This document shows positions 8,150-17,085 of a stretch of DNA of 64,000 nt, piece after piece. The stretch lies in NCBI GenBank assembly GCA_017303335.1, contig JAFLBK010000005.1, positions 1 to 64,000 on the forward strand, in the 5' to 3' direction. Both the position numbers and the translations under genes were made by a program. The notes under the pieces are model-generated. The model was not told the DNA's origin. It was given only the letters and a program-made list of their open reading frames with translations, and did no database searches. Within the stretch, counting starts at the first letter, position 1. Each line of letters begins with the position of its first letter. The DNA is from Chitinophagales bacterium (GTDB lineage: Bacteria; Bacteroidota; Bacteroidia; Chitinophagales; Chitinophagaceae).

Positions 8150-8782
8150 TTATTTCCGGTTTAAGAGCTTGTCAAAGGACTGAACAATATTCAAATAGTC
8201 TTTAAGTTCAGTTACGTTGTCATAGAACTTTGAGTAACTGTCTGGATTGTCAAACTGATAGACTCTAAACTTATCTCCAATTTTTATTTCTATTGTATAG
8301 CTTTCTCCATCCGTCACATTAATTTTTCGTTCAGTTGTATAGCCGTCACTGTCCAACTGAACATCTTTGTGCATTTTGGATTTCAAGTCCGATTGATTTG
8401 GAAGTGTAAGAATATTATAAGAAAGAAGTCGCAAAAATAAACTGTCAAAACTTGGTTTAGCTGCCAACTTATACTTCTTGATTTTTACAGGCTTGTTCCA
8501 TTCGTCATATTCAACTGCATTCCAAGTTGTGTCAACCATATAAAGTCTACGTAGTGTTTTTGTGTTGCTCAAAGAATGAAGTCGATAGAGTCTGATGTCA
8601 ACCTTTGCGGATGACTTGTCAATTTGAACAAGTTTTATTCTGTCATTAAAAGCAAGATTTGGTGAATTGCTTATGCTGTCACCATAAATTCCGTCAGTCG
8701 GTATTGAAGTAATGCCTCTTATTGTGGTCTGTCCAAAAGAGATGTGTCCTGATAAAAGCAGTAATAATAATAATCTTGTCAT
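8150..8782 (-). CDS. cassette U11: secreted protein of unknown function
   Basis: The 210-residue product has a leucine-rich signal peptide ending near Phe-Gly-Gln (about residue 18). The mature part alternates charged and aromatic residues, as expected for a beta-rich fold, and has no cysteines. No family is recognised. The stop is 9 nt from the left core. The unit arms GTTAGCGGTT and AACCGCTAAC match over ten bases. Confidence 0.78.
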   Translation of the reverse strand: MTRLLLLLLLSGHISFGQTTIRGITSIPTDGIYGDSISNSPNLAFNDRIKLVQIDKSSAKVDIRLYRLHSLSNTKTLRRLYMVDTTWNAVEYDEWNKPVKIKKYKLAAKPSFDSLFLRLLSYNILTLPNQSDLKSKMHKDVQLDSDGYTTERKINVTDGESYTIEIKIGDKFRVYQFDNPDSYSKFYDNVTELKDYLNIVQSFDKLLNRK

Positions 8783-8825
8783 TTCTGAATGATGCTTCTG
8801 ACGGAAGGCTTACATAATAACCGCT

Positions 8826-9013
8826 AACGTTCAGGGCTTGGCGCAGTGGGGGAAAGTAGTTCCGTCCGCCCAACCCGAACTGATCATAAAGAAACGAAAT
8901 TTTAAAGTTAAACGGCAGGCTTTCTAACCCCGGTCTAGCCAATGACTGAAGGTTGGCAAGGTTATGAAGTTGATGGTTATTCCGTCGGCCCCCATTGCGC
9001 CAAACCCCTTGTT
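8826..9013. repeat. attC-like site R12 (class F)
   Basis: This is the only class F site. Its inner arms GGCTTGGCGCAGTGGGGG and CCCCCATTGCGCCAAACCCC differ from class B by paired changes. It precedes the second copy of the duplicated block, where copy 1 has class C. Confidence 0.8.
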
Positions 9014-9027
9014 GGTGGCATGTTGCA

Positions 9028-9618
9028 TTAGTCTGTTACCGTTAGTTCGGTACCAAAATGCACTCCTGCTTCTTTGAAAAACTGCCTCAACAATTCATAT
9101 TTTTCTATGCAGAAATCACCAGATCGAACATCCTTCGAACTGACTTTAAAACCATAGCATTGGAAGCATAGCTCAATGTAAGCAAATACAGTATTGGTAT
9201 CATCCAAAAATAATATTGCATTTCTTGGGTAATAGCAACCTTCACTAAATGAGTAAAAGATACCCTTGTATCCAGTGTTATATAAAATATCAGACAGTGA
9301 AATAGTCTGTTTTTCATTTAAAGAAATGACTTCTTGCAATTTCGAGACATCTACAGCAGTTCCTATTTTGGGAATTTCATTGGTGAAGGATTTGGGTTGC
9401 AAGTCAAATGAGCACAACTTTACTTTACTGGCTTTCTTGAATGGGAAAAACCCAAGTCTTTGAGAAATTGAAAATTTAGTTAGATGAACGCAATGCTTAT
9501 TGGCGCTATCTTGATATTGTTCTTTTTTTGTTAGAGGCCGTGGCTTACCAATACTTCGCAATTGGCAAAATACTGTCTGGCTGAAAAGAAATGAAACTAT
9601 TAGAATTAGATACTTCAC
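9028..9618 (-). CDS. cassette U12: copy of U6 secreted protein
   Basis: The encoded protein is identical to that at 3977-4567 (196 residues, signal peptide, GTG start, Cys-Phe-Gln-Cys pair). The lack of divergence points to a recent duplication. Confidence 0.8.
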   Translation of the reverse strand: MKYLILIVSFLFSQTVFCQLRSIGKPRPLTKKEQYQDSANKHCVHLTKFSISQRLGFFPFKKASKVKLCSFDLQPKSFTNEIPKIGTAVDVSKLQEVISLNEKQTISLSDILYNTGYKGIFYSFSEGCYYPRNAILFLDDTNTVFAYIELCFQCYGFKVSSKDVRSGDFCIEKYELLRQFFKEAGVHFGTELTVTD

Positions 9619-9654
9619 TTTTAATTATTGGAATGCCAAATGGCAATTGCCACC

Positions 9655-9845
9655 AACGCCCCCAGCATTTACGCTGTTGGAGGGAGGAGGTGTTGAGTCC
9701 GCCCGGTTGAGGATGCTTTTTGGGTTTGTGAGTTTGAAATTCCGATGGTTTGTCTGAGGATCAGGTCAGCCCCAGAACTAATGCCTGGCTTTGAGTTTTA
9801 GCTGAAGTACGCTTGTCTGGCCCCAATAGCGTAAATGCCTATGTT
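9655..9845. repeat. attC-like site R13 (class A)
   Basis: Identical copy of R7. Confidence 0.85.
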
Positions 9846-9908
9846 ACACGCCGTTGTCGAAAGTAATCCATGAATTAATCTAATTTTGGGGTCTTATTTT
9901 AACTGAGT

Positions 9909-10259
9909 ATGAGAAATATAACTTTATGCGTCTTTTTACTTCTTTTAAGCCATTCTTGTAGAGTGGCAAATCATGAAAGTGAAGATCCTTACGAGGTTTC
10001 AAAGAAATATTGCAATTGCATAGAAAATCAATTAGTAAATGCAAGGGACTCCTCTATAAATTTGAATGATTGCGAACAATCGATATTTTCAAGAAGTAGG
10101 CTTTTGTCAATTTATGCCGACTTTAGTAACAGCGAAAAATATAAAAAAGAGACATTGGATAGTGCCCATAAATTTGCCATAGAAGTAAGAAACATTACAG
10201 ATACACTTTGCTACAACAAGATTGACTTTAAAAAGGTCAAGAAGTCTCGCCACTTTTAA
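9909..10259 (+). CDS. cassette U13: copy of U7 lipoprotein
   Basis: The encoded protein is identical to that at 4858-5208 (116 residues, lipobox Cys17), with the same TAATTTTG element upstream. Confidence 0.82.
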   Translation: MRNITLCVFLLLLSHSCRVANHESEDPYEVSKKYCNCIENQLVNARDSSINLNDCEQSIFSRSRLLSIYADFSNSEKYKKETLDSAHKFAIEVRNITDTLCYNKIDFKKVKKSRHF

Positions 10260-10321
10260 GCTAAAACAAGCGCAGGTTTGGCTTGATTCCGACTGTTATT
10301 AACTGCCAATAAATGGCGTGT

Positions 10322-10510
10322 AACGTTCGAGCATTTACGCTGTTGGAGGGAGGCTTTATACGTCCGCCCAGTTGGCGATGCTTTTAGGGTTTGAATATTT
10401 GAAATTATGCTGTTTTGTCTGAGGATATGGTCCAGCCCAGAACTGATGCCTGGCTTTGGATTTTAGCTGAAGTTCGCTTGTCAGGCCCCAATAGCGTAAA
10501 TGCCTATGTT
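10322..10510. repeat. attC-like site R14 (class A)
   Basis: Identical copy of R8. Confidence 0.85.
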
Positions 10511-10518
10511 GGGTGCTG

Positions 10519-11106
10519 TTAGTTTTCAAGACACTGGTAAATGTCCTGTGCGTATATTCTAAAAGTTTCATTTCCTAAACTGCCAAAGCTCAATTTAAAT
10601 ATTTTCCCATTGCGATCAATAATAACGGTATAGGGTACAAAGTCAGATAATTTGAAGGTTTCGCTGGTAATCTTTTCCGAATTAGGAATAGTGGTAAATC
10701 TAAAAGGAATCTTCTTGAAAAGCCTAGTAAGATCTTGCTTTGTATTGCTTGCAAATGATATAAAGAGCACGTTTTTGCTAGCAAAATGATCTGCAAGTTT
10801 ATTCAATTCTGGAATGCTATTGACGCAGGGCTGACAGCTAATACCCCAGAAGTACAAGAATAGAATATTTCCTTTGTACTGTTGCAAATCAATTTTCTTT
10901 CCATTGAGTGAACGAGTTTTTACAGTTGGAGCTAGAACTCCAGTTAAACAACTGTCTCTTTGATAGATACTCCACGCATATAGAGAGTCGTCAGTCTGTT
11001 GATTTGAAACATGGAGTTTTGTGCACTTTTCAAATTGCTCAGAATATGTTTGAGCAGAACTCGATAAAGTCACAAGAAGAGGTATAATTTGTAAGAACGA
11101 TTTCAA
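10519..11106 (-). CDS. cassette U14: copy of U8 TlpA-like thioredoxin
   Basis: The encoded protein is identical to that at 5468-6055, with Cys91-Gln-Pro-Cys94, a signal peptide and a TTG start. Confidence 0.88.
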   Translation of the reverse strand: MKSFLQIIPLLVTLSSSAQTYSEQFEKCTKLHVSNQQTDDSLYAWSIYQRDSCLTGVLAPTVKTRSLNGKKIDLQQYKGNILFLYFWGISCQPCVNSIPELNKLADHFASKNVLFISFASNTKQDLTRLFKKIPFRFTTIPNSEKITSETFKLSDFVPYTVIIDRNGKIFKLSFGSLGNETFRIYAQDIYQCLEN

Positions 11107-11150
11107 ATGATAATCCTGCTAGGAAGAAGCACATTTTACTAATAGCACCC

Positions 11151-11337
11151 AACGTTCAAGCATTGGCGCAGTGGGAGTGAGGCTTTGTTCGTCTGCCCGG
11201 CTGGCGATACCGTTAGAGTTAATGAATTTGAATTTGCCAGATTTTCTCAAGGATTAGGTCAACCCATGACCCCTGCTTGGCTTTGTTTTATGCTGAAGTA
11301 TGGGTGTCAGGCCCCCATTGCTGCCAATGCCTTTGTT
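11151..11337. repeat. attC-like site R15 (class B)
   Basis: This class B site follows copy 2 of the duplicated block. Confidence 0.85.
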
Positions 11338-11350
11338 GTGTGCTGTGCAC

Positions 11351-11854
11351 TCAGTGTTGGAGCTTTAGTAAATATTCATAGTTCCTCCAGTATTGGTCGT
11401 TTTCGAATTTTCCAGAATTCGGTATAGGCAAATCGAATAAGAGGCCAATGGGATTTAAATTATCTTCGGTATATAAGTATACATCAAGTTGAAAGTGATC
11501 TATAGTTTGACCAACAAATAGAGCAATCCCATGTGCTTGAAATCTTTTTGTCAATAGATTCGCTATAGAAAGGGAGTCTTTGCCTAGCCAATTTGCAACA
11601 ATAGAATCTTTTATATCAAATGTCGCAATTACTTCATTATCGCATTGTTTTTTATAGCGGAAATCTCTGTATGATTGGTTTACCCATGCAAGTATTGTGT
11701 CTTTGTATACTGCATTTAAGTGTTTCGTAATAGTATCAATTTTATATACACTCTTTGATTTCTTAGCTTCTTCCCATATACTAGAATCAGCGTTATCGCA
11801 GGATGATAAACTTGAAACTAAAAGAAGGAATATCGCAACTATTCTAGATGTCAT
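11351..11854 (-). CDS. cassette U15: lipoprotein of unknown function
   Basis: The start is placed at the ATG at 11854, giving 167 residues. The upstream codons of the frame derive from the recombination site. The lipoprotein signal ends in Leu-Ser-Ser-Cys. The mature part has a mixed alpha/beta pattern with a hydrophobic strand near residue 120 (His-Gly-Ile-Ala-Leu-Phe-Val-Gly). No family is recognised. The unit arms are GTTGTGTGCT and AGCACACAAC. Confidence 0.78.
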   Translation of the reverse strand: MTSRIVAIFLLLVSSLSSCDNADSSIWEEAKKSKSVYKIDTITKHLNAVYKDTILAWVNQSYRDFRYKKQCDNEVIATFDIKDSIVANWLGKDSLSIANLLTKRFQAHGIALFVGQTIDHFQLDVYLYTEDNLNPIGLLFDLPIPNSGKFENDQYWRNYEYLLKLQH

Positions 11855-11868
11855 ATTGCATAGCACAC

Positions 11869-12059
11869 AACGTTCGAGCATTTACGCTGTTGGAGGGAGG
11901 AGGTGTTCCGTCCGCCCGGTTGGGGATGCTTTTAGGGTTTGTGAGTTTGAAATTACGGTGGTTTGTCTTAGGATCGGGTCGAGCCCAGAACTTATGCCTG
12001 GCTTTGGGTTTTAGCTGAAAATATGCTTGTCAGGCCCCAATAGCGTAAATGCCTGTGTT
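11869..12059. repeat. attC-like site R16 (class A)
   Basis: This class A site has a terminal GTTA that supplies the stop codon of the next gene. Confidence 0.85.
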
Positions 12060-12741
12060 ACCTGCAGCCCGGCACCCTTAAAGACTTTTCCTCTTTTCTT
12101 TGTAAGAGAAAGTATTTATCCATATACTTTTCCGCATAGGGCATGATGAAATCCAAAATCTGCAAATAGTACTTACAGGATCTTTCTCTTAAAACAGTCA
12201 AATTCTTAACCGCTAAGGTGTCTTTGCCTTCATATATTAAGTCAGCTTCATTGAATAAAGACTTGATGAACTCGCCTGTCTGATAGGAATCCCTTGAGGG
12301 TTTCAACAGACTGAGGTATATTTTGAAGTGAATCTTGGCGCTGTCAAATAGTCCCAACCTTGTATAAGCAAAACCAATCGACTCATTGAAGGAAATGATA
12401 TTCGGTTTATAATCGGTTGCATATTTCAATGCATGATTAGACCATCGAATAATTTGTCTCAAATCATTTTTGACAGAATAGCAGTCAACCATGTACATCC
12501 CAATAATACGATTCGTAGAGTCAATTCGATAAAGCTCTAATAATTTAGAAATCCTCATGTCATTCAAAGCAGAAACAGAATCGCTGTGACTGAAACTTGC
12601 CTTAAGATACTGTTTAGTCAATTCAACAAATTCTCCTTCGATTTTCTTTACAGCTGTTTGGTTAATGTCGTTGCCTTGACTTAACAATGACTCAAAAGAC
12701 AGAAGCAATACTATTATTATGGAAGTTATACGAATTGTCAT
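12058..12741 (-). CDS. cassette U16: secreted TPR-like protein
   Basis: The start is placed at the ATG at 12741 (227 residues). The open frame continues 49 codons further, but entirely within site R17, and yields the low-complexity tail typical of these repeats. A hydrophobic signal segment is followed by helical repeats resembling tetratricopeptide units (around residues 75-150: Asn-His-Ala-Leu-Lys-Tyr-Ala, then Gly-Phe-Ala-Tyr-Thr-Arg-Leu-Gly-Leu-Phe-Asp-Ser-Ala). The TAA stop (12060-12058) is part of the core GTTACC, so the last codons fall in the recombination arm. The unit arms match over ten bases. Confidence 0.8.
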   Translation of the reverse strand: MTIRITSIIIVLLLSFESLLSQGNDINQTAVKKIEGEFVELTKQYLKASFSHSDSVSALNDMRISKLLELYRIDSTNRIIGMYMVDCYSVKNDLRQIIRWSNHALKYATDYKPNIISFNESIGFAYTRLGLFDSAKIHFKIYLSLLKPSRDSYQTGEFIKSLFNEADLIYEGKDTLAVKNLTVLRERSCKYYLQILDFIMPYAEKYMDKYFLLQRKEEKSLRVPGCR

Positions 12742-12759
12742 GTCACTAGGGTTGCAGGT

Positions 12760-12947
12760 AACGTTCGAGCATTGGCGCAGTGGGAGTGAGGCTTTGTTCG
12801 TCTGCCCGGCCGGCGATGCCCTTAGAATTTGAGAATTTGAAGTTACGAGGTTTAGCCTAAGGATCAGGTCAACCCCTGACCGCTGCATGGCTTTGTTTTA
12901 TGCTGAAGTATGGGTGTCAAGCCCCCATTGCTGCCAATGCCCATGTT
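12760..12947. repeat. attC-like site R17 (class B)
   Basis: This class B site lies between U16 and U17. Confidence 0.85.
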
Positions 12948-12961
12948 ATATGGCGTTTTAT

Positions 12962-13459
12962 TCAATTGTTGTCTGGTCCTTCGATGAAATATTTTCTGTC
13001 GGATTTTTTATAGTCTCCAAAAAGCACAGAAGTGTCGCCATTATTTACCCAAAAAAATGAGCCTGCATTTAGTTCCACTTTAAATTGTTGTCCACTTTGA
13101 ACAACATTAACAGTCTTTGTGCAAGCCAAGACTAAAAAACTTAAGTCCCATGTTGTTCCGCCAAGCGGTTCTGAATTTTTAATTATTTTTTCAATGTCCA
13201 ATTTGTTAAGTATCCAACGGCTGCATTTTGTTGTGTCGGTGTCAGTCGAATGTCTGTCAATGCTATTTGTGAATGAGATGATTTCAAATGACTGTTTATT
13301 GTCGAAAGGTTTAGCTGCTTTGTTTAATTCACTACTTTTCTTTTCTGCTGCTGGTACTGATGTAGTGTCAGGAACAGACGAAGCTTTCAAATGACTTTCT
13401 GTGTCCGAATTTGAATGACAGCTAAAGAAAAGGAGTGTCCAAAGGAAATGCTTATTCAT
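12962..13459 (-). CDS. cassette U17: lipoprotein of unknown function
   Basis: The 165-residue product starts with a short lipoprotein signal (Leu-Phe-Phe-Ser-Cys, Cys14) followed by a Ser/Thr/Ala/Lys-rich linker of about 40 residues. A folded C-terminal part contains an Asn-Ala-Gly-Ser-Phe-Phe-Trp-Val segment. The linker suggests a domain tethered away from the membrane. No family is recognised. The unit arms GTTATATGGC and GCCATATAAC share one mismatch outside the first six bases. Confidence 0.77.
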   Translation of the reverse strand: MNKHFLWTLLFFSCHSNSDTESHLKASSVPDTTSVPAAEKKSSELNKAAKPFDNKQSFEIISFTNSIDRHSTDTDTTKCSRWILNKLDIEKIIKNSEPLGGTTWDLSFLVLACTKTVNVVQSGQQFKVELNAGSFFWVNNGDTSVLFGDYKKSDRKYFIEGPDNN

Positions 13460-13486
13460 AACGAAGGGTTATTAGAAATGCCATAT

Positions 13487-13674
13487 AACGTTCAAGCATT
13501 GGCGCAGTGGGAGTGAGGCTTTGATCGTCTGCCCGGCCGCGGATGCTTTTAGAATTAAGAAATTAAAATTTACCGGATTTTACGCAAGGATCGGGTCAAC
13601 CCCAGACCGCTGCCTGGCTTTGTTTTACGCTGAAGTATGGGTGTCAAGCCCCCATTGCCGCCAATGCTCGTGTT
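13487..13674. repeat. attC-like site R18 (class B)
   Basis: This class B site lies between U17 and U18. Confidence 0.85.
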
Positions 13675-13697
13675 GGCTGCATTTGTTTTTTTCTTGT

Positions 13698-14072
13698 CTA
13701 TGGATAGTATTTGCCTAGCCATTCTTTCCAGTACTTGGCAGAATCAGGCATATTAAGCCTTGAATAAAGATCTGGTATATATCTGCCAATTACTTTTTGA
13801 GATGTATCTAAAGCGAGTGCAGCTTGAAATTTATCAAGAGCTTTTCTAAAGTAAGGTTTCGCTTTTATAGAATCTGATATACTAAATTGCATTGCCTGAA
13901 TTATATAATCTGCACCTTCTTGCCCCAACTTGTATATTTCTACACTTCTTGTTATGTAAAATTTACTAGAATCAATTTTTACCGTAGCCTGTGTTTTTTC
14001 TTGTGAATTAGAAACACATGATAAAAAAGAGCCTGAAAGAAAAAGGTATATAATATTTGTTTTGAAGATCAT
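13698..14072 (-). CDS. cassette U18: TPR-like lipoprotein
   Basis: The start is placed at the ATG at 14072, giving 124 residues. Upstream codons run into the recombination site. The lipoprotein signal ends in Phe-Leu-Ser-Cys. The C-terminal 80 residues form helical pairs of tetratricopeptide type (Ala-Leu-Asp-Lys-Phe-Gln-Ala-Ala-Leu-Ala-Leu-Asp). It resembles U5 and U16 in design, not in recognisable sequence. The unit arms are GTTGGCTGCA and TGCAGCCAAC. Confidence 0.78.
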   Translation of the reverse strand: MIFKTNIIYLFLSGSFLSCVSNSQEKTQATVKIDSSKFYITRSVEIYKLGQEGADYIIQAMQFSISDSIKAKPYFRKALDKFQAALALDTSQKVIGRYIPDLYSRLNMPDSAKYWKEWLGKYYP

Positions 14073-14100
14073 AGCATTAAAAAAGTAATCAATTGCAGCC

Positions 14101-14292
14101 AACGTTCGAGGCTTGGCGATGTTGGGGCAACAGCGTTTCGTCACGCCTGAACTGAAGTTAAATATAGTTACAAATGTTGATTGTTATTACAAATGCCGAA
14201 CAGCGTTCTGTCGAGCTGGTGACGAAAGGGAAATAGTAGTACAACAGTTGAAATTTATTCCGTCAAGCCCCAATATTGCCAAACCTTTTGTT
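14101..14292. repeat. attC-like site R19 (class E)
   Basis: This is the only class E site. Its arms GGCTTGGCGATGTTGGGG and CCCCAATATTGCCAAACC remain complementary although they differ from all other classes. Its right core GTTAGGC fits the classical integron consensus GTTRRRY. Confidence 0.8.
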
Positions 14293-14304
14293 AGGCGCAT
14301 TTTG

Positions 14305-14790
14305 TCACTCTTTAGATTTGTAAAACTTTGTTGTAAAAGATTTTTGTCGCATTGGGTCATATAAATCCCTCGTTACTACTTGTCCATTTTGGTCAATTAT
14401 CAATAAAGTCTTTTTCTTAAGCAATAATTTCTGTGGGTGAGGTGTTCTGTTTTGTCCACCACCTGAAAGAAGTGTAGCAATGTAAGACAAACTGTCAATA
14501 CGCTCTGAAATTGGATTGGCTGAAAGTACAAGTGTGTCTTTGTCTTGTGAAACCTTTAAAGTGTCAAATATTGTTTTGTTAATAAGAAAAATTGTGTCCT
14601 TCTTGAACGACCATGAGCCGTGAGACCATGAGGAAGATAAATCAAATCCAGTTTTGAATTCAAAGGTGCTGTCACTCTTTAGCAGAAGTTTATGTCCGAA
14701 GTTGTGGTAATAGTTTCCTATCACACTGCGTTGACAGGAAGCAGTCAAGTTGATAGCTGTAATTAAAAGATAAGTTGTTAATATTTTCAT
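14305..14790 (-). CDS. cassette U19: lipoprotein of unknown function
   Basis: The 161-residue product has the lipobox Leu-Thr-Ala-Ser-Cys (Cys19). The mature part opens with Gly-Asn-Tyr-Tyr and a Ser-Asp-Ser-Thr-Phe-Glu-Phe strand, then Gly-Ser-Trp-Ser-Phe-Lys-Lys-Asp-Thr. This pattern is seen in small lipocalin-like Bacteroidota lipoproteins that sense or bind ligands. The assignment is tentative. The unit ends GTTAGGCGCA and TGCGCCTAAC match exactly and fit the classical attC core. Confidence 0.8.
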   Translation of the reverse strand: MKILTTYLLITAINLTASCQRSVIGNYYHNFGHKLLLKSDSTFEFKTGFDLSSSWSHGSWSFKKDTIFLINKTIFDTLKVSQDKDTLVLSANPISERIDSLSYIATLLSGGGQNRTPHPQKLLLKKKTLLIIDQNGQVVTRDLYDPMRQKSFTTKFYKSKE

Positions 14791-14826
14791 ATCCTATGTC
14801 GGAAAGTGTCGGCTCTAATTGCGCCT

Positions 14827-15014
14827 AACTTTCGAGCATTGGCGCAGTGGGAGTGAGGCTTTGTTCGTCTGCCCGGCCGCGAATGCTCTTAGAATTTGTG
14901 AATTTGAATTTACTGCGTTTTACTTAAGTACCAAGTCAACCCCTAACCGCTGCCAGGCTTTGTTTTATGCTGAAGTATGAGTGTCTAGCCCCCATTGCGG
15001 CCAATGCCCATGTT
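14827..15014. repeat. attC-like site R20 (class B)
   Basis: This class B site begins AACT instead of the usual AACG. Confidence 0.83.
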
Positions 15015-15024
15015 AGCAGCGGTT

Positions 15025-15537
15025 TTATTCGGTTTCTTCGAGGATTTTCAGTAAATCCGAAAGTGAATTTCTATTTAACATACCCCATTTCATTCTGGCA
15101 AGACTAGGTGTTGAATAGGTCTGGCCTTCAAAACTTAGCTTCGTCATTCCAATGCACCAGCCGGTTTTGTCGTAAAAGAAAATGTGTCTATCAAAATGCG
15201 GAGTACCTATCTCACCCCAAATGTAAGAGGAACTGTCATTTAATGTTTTTAGGGTTTGTGATAACTGTTTTTCACTTAGAGCTTTAGGACTTTTAAGAAA
15301 GCTATCAAAGTACATTTTTGCATATACAGGTTTGTCTCGTGGAAATTCGACTTTCGTTTTATACTCTGTTTTACAATCTAGTAAATAGTTTTCTGGGTCT
15401 GAGGTGACTTCAGTGGGAAATCTTTGTTTAATTTCTTTCTCACATATACTACAATTAATTTCATCATAGTTATTGCAAGATGAAAGTAACTGTGAAGCAA
15501 CGAAGTTGACAAAAATTATGATGATATAGTTTTTCAT
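15025..15537 (-). CDS. cassette U20: lipoprotein of unknown function
   Basis: The 170-residue product has the lipobox Leu-Leu-Ser-Ser-Cys (Cys21) and a cysteine pair just downstream (Cys-Ser-Ile-Cys). The C-terminal half has a beta-rich pattern (His-Ile-Phe-Phe-Tyr-Asp-Lys-Thr-Gly-Trp). No family is recognised. The unit arms are GTTAGCAGCG and CGCTGCTAAC. Confidence 0.78.
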   Translation of the reverse strand: MKNYIIIIFVNFVASQLLSSCNNYDEINCSICEKEIKQRFPTEVTSDPENYLLDCKTEYKTKVEFPRDKPVYAKMYFDSFLKSPKALSEKQLSQTLKTLNDSSSYIWGEIGTPHFDRHIFFYDKTGWCIGMTKLSFEGQTYSTPSLARMKWGMLNRNSLSDLLKILEETE

Positions 15538-15549
15538 AAAATCGCTGCT

Positions 15550-15738
15550 AACGTTCGAGCATTTACGCTGTTGGAGGGAGGCTTTGTTCGTCCGCCCGGT
15601 TGGCGATGCTTTTAGGGGTTGTGAGTTTGAAATTACTGTGTTTTGTCTTAGGATCTGGTCCAGCCCACAACTGATGCCTGGCTTTGGGTTTATGCTGAAA
15701 TTCGCTTGTCAGGCCCCAATAGCGTAAATGCCTGTGTT
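15550..15738. repeat. attC-like site R21 (class A)
   Basis: This class A site lies between U20 and U21. Confidence 0.85.
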
Positions 15739-15752
15739 GGCAGTCGTTTTTA

Positions 15753-16208
15753 CTATGGGTTAGAAACAACAAGCGTCTTTGTAATTTTGTCATATAGATT
15801 TTGACGCTTGGTATCCCACAGCAACCAAATAATTGGTATTATGATTAGGCCAAAGATAACTTTCAATATTTCACGAACCGCACCTGTAATTGGATTCTTC
15901 TGATTACTACCATCAACAGAAGATATCACTTTTAGCCCTAGAAGTTTATGGCCTAAATTTCCAGACCAGAGTGAGTAGAAGATTGCTCCAAGAATTCCAC
16001 TGAGGATAGCTTGATAGAAATTTGTTTCAAGATCAAATGAGTTCCTATTGTAGAAAGGGCTATCGTCACCCATAAATAGATAAATGGGTAGATATATAAG
16101 TACTCCTTCAAGAAGCGCCGCTGCTAATCTTATCCAAGGGGATGCAAGCTTATACCCAAAGTTTTCCTCTACAGGAATATTTGATAAATAGTCTGTTTCT
16201 GGATTCAT
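15753..16208 (-). CDS. cassette U21: RDD-family membrane protein
   Basis: The 151-residue product has three likely membrane segments (about residues 27-45, 66-84 and 115-132). The Arg-Leu-Ala-Ala-Ala-Leu-Leu-Glu segment in the first helix and Leu-Gly-His-Lys-Leu-Leu-Gly-Leu-Lys-Val after the second are typical of RDD proteins. RDD proteins sit in the cytoplasmic membrane, and some have been linked to ion exchange. It is the one integral membrane protein in the array. The unit arms are GTTGGCAGTC and GACTGCCAAC. Confidence 0.85.
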   Translation of the reverse strand: MNPETDYLSNIPVEENFGYKLASPWIRLAAALLEGVLIYLPIYLFMGDDSPFYNRNSFDLETNFYQAILSGILGAIFYSLWSGNLGHKLLGLKVISSVDGSNQKNPITGAVREILKVIFGLIIIPIIWLLWDTKRQNLYDKITKTLVVSNP

Positions 16209-16250
16209 GCCGCAACTAAGTGCTCTTTCGAAATATTTAAAATGACTGCC

Positions 16251-16438
16251 AACGTTCGAGCATTGGCGCAGTGGGAGTGAGGCTTTGTTCGTCTGCCCGG
16301 CCGCGGATGCTTTTAGAATTAAGAAATTCGAATTTAAGGCGTTTTGCTAAAGAATCAGGTCAACCCCTAACCGCTGCCTGGCTTAGTTTTATGCTGAAGT
16401 ATGGGTGTCAAGCCCCCATTGCGGCCAATGCCCGTGTT
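16251..16438. repeat. attC-like site R22 (class B)
   Basis: This class B site lies between U21 and U22. Confidence 0.85.
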
Positions 16439-16455
16439 AGCCGCCGTTTTAGGGA

Positions 16456-17061
16456 TTACCAAAATTTCCACCACTTTTGATTTGACGTTTCGTCTAAGTC
16501 CTTTTCTGCTAGCCAAGTTAGAAATGATACGTCGGAGCCTCCAATTTTTACGACTCTCTCTTTATGAAAAAGTATTCCAAGTCCATGCTCTTCGTCCCAT
16601 TTGCAATTAAATTGAAATCCAAAATAAGCAATATTGTCTTTGGAGACATTAAGTATATGAACTTGTGACAACTCTATCAAATTAGAAAACTCATTCTTTT
16701 CTTTAACATTCGGCATTGATTGTTCGTCTTCATCATCATTAAATGAGTTATCGCCCCTTAATATTTGATATTCACTAAATAAGCTTTGAAGTATTTTATC
16801 TTTAATTAGGTTCTCATTTTGTAAAATGAAATTGTAAGCATTTAAATGTTGTTCGTTGACAGTTGGATTATCAACTACCATGTCCCCGCCAATACTTAAA
16901 TCATATAAGTTATCCTTCTTTTCTTTGATATAAGTACTATTCATATTAAAATTAGCCCAGGATGTCAACTTAATATTTCCAAAGAGAGAATAGAAAGGGT
17001 CTTCTAATGAGCCTTCTTTAATTAACTTAACAAATGGAATTTTGTATTTAGCTTCTGACAT
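16456..17061 (-). CDS. cassette U22: cytosolic protein, possibly DUF6985-like
   Basis: The 201-residue product has no signal peptide and is acidic in the middle (an Asp-Asp-Glu-Asp-Glu run near residue 108). The C-terminal segment Trp-Asp-Glu-Glu-His-Gly-Leu-Gly-Ile-Leu-Phe-His followed by Val-Gly-Gly-type residues resembles DUF6985/DUF2004-type domains, which often occur as single small genes and may include immunity-like proteins. I cannot confirm this by search. It ends in an aromatic tail (Trp-Trp-Lys-Phe-Trp). The unit arms are GTTAGCCGCC and GGCGGCTAAC. Confidence 0.75.
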   Translation of the reverse strand: MSEAKYKIPFVKLIKEGSLEDPFYSLFGNIKLTSWANFNMNSTYIKEKKDNLYDLSIGGDMVVDNPTVNEQHLNAYNFILQNENLIKDKILQSLFSEYQILRGDNSFNDDEDEQSMPNVKEKNEFSNLIELSQVHILNVSKDNIAYFGFQFNCKWDEEHGLGILFHKERVVKIGGSDVSFLTWLAEKDLDETSNQKWWKFW

Positions 17062-17085
17062 TTTAGAGTTTGAGTAATGGCGGCT

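Larger units (their letters stand above)
9009..11157. repeat. duplicated three-cassette block, copy 2
   Basis: This is the second copy of 3958-6106 at offset 5051, with no indel between the two ends. It lies only about 2.9 kb from copy 1 in direct orientation, so homologous recombination could delete U9-U11 or amplify the block. Confidence 0.93.
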
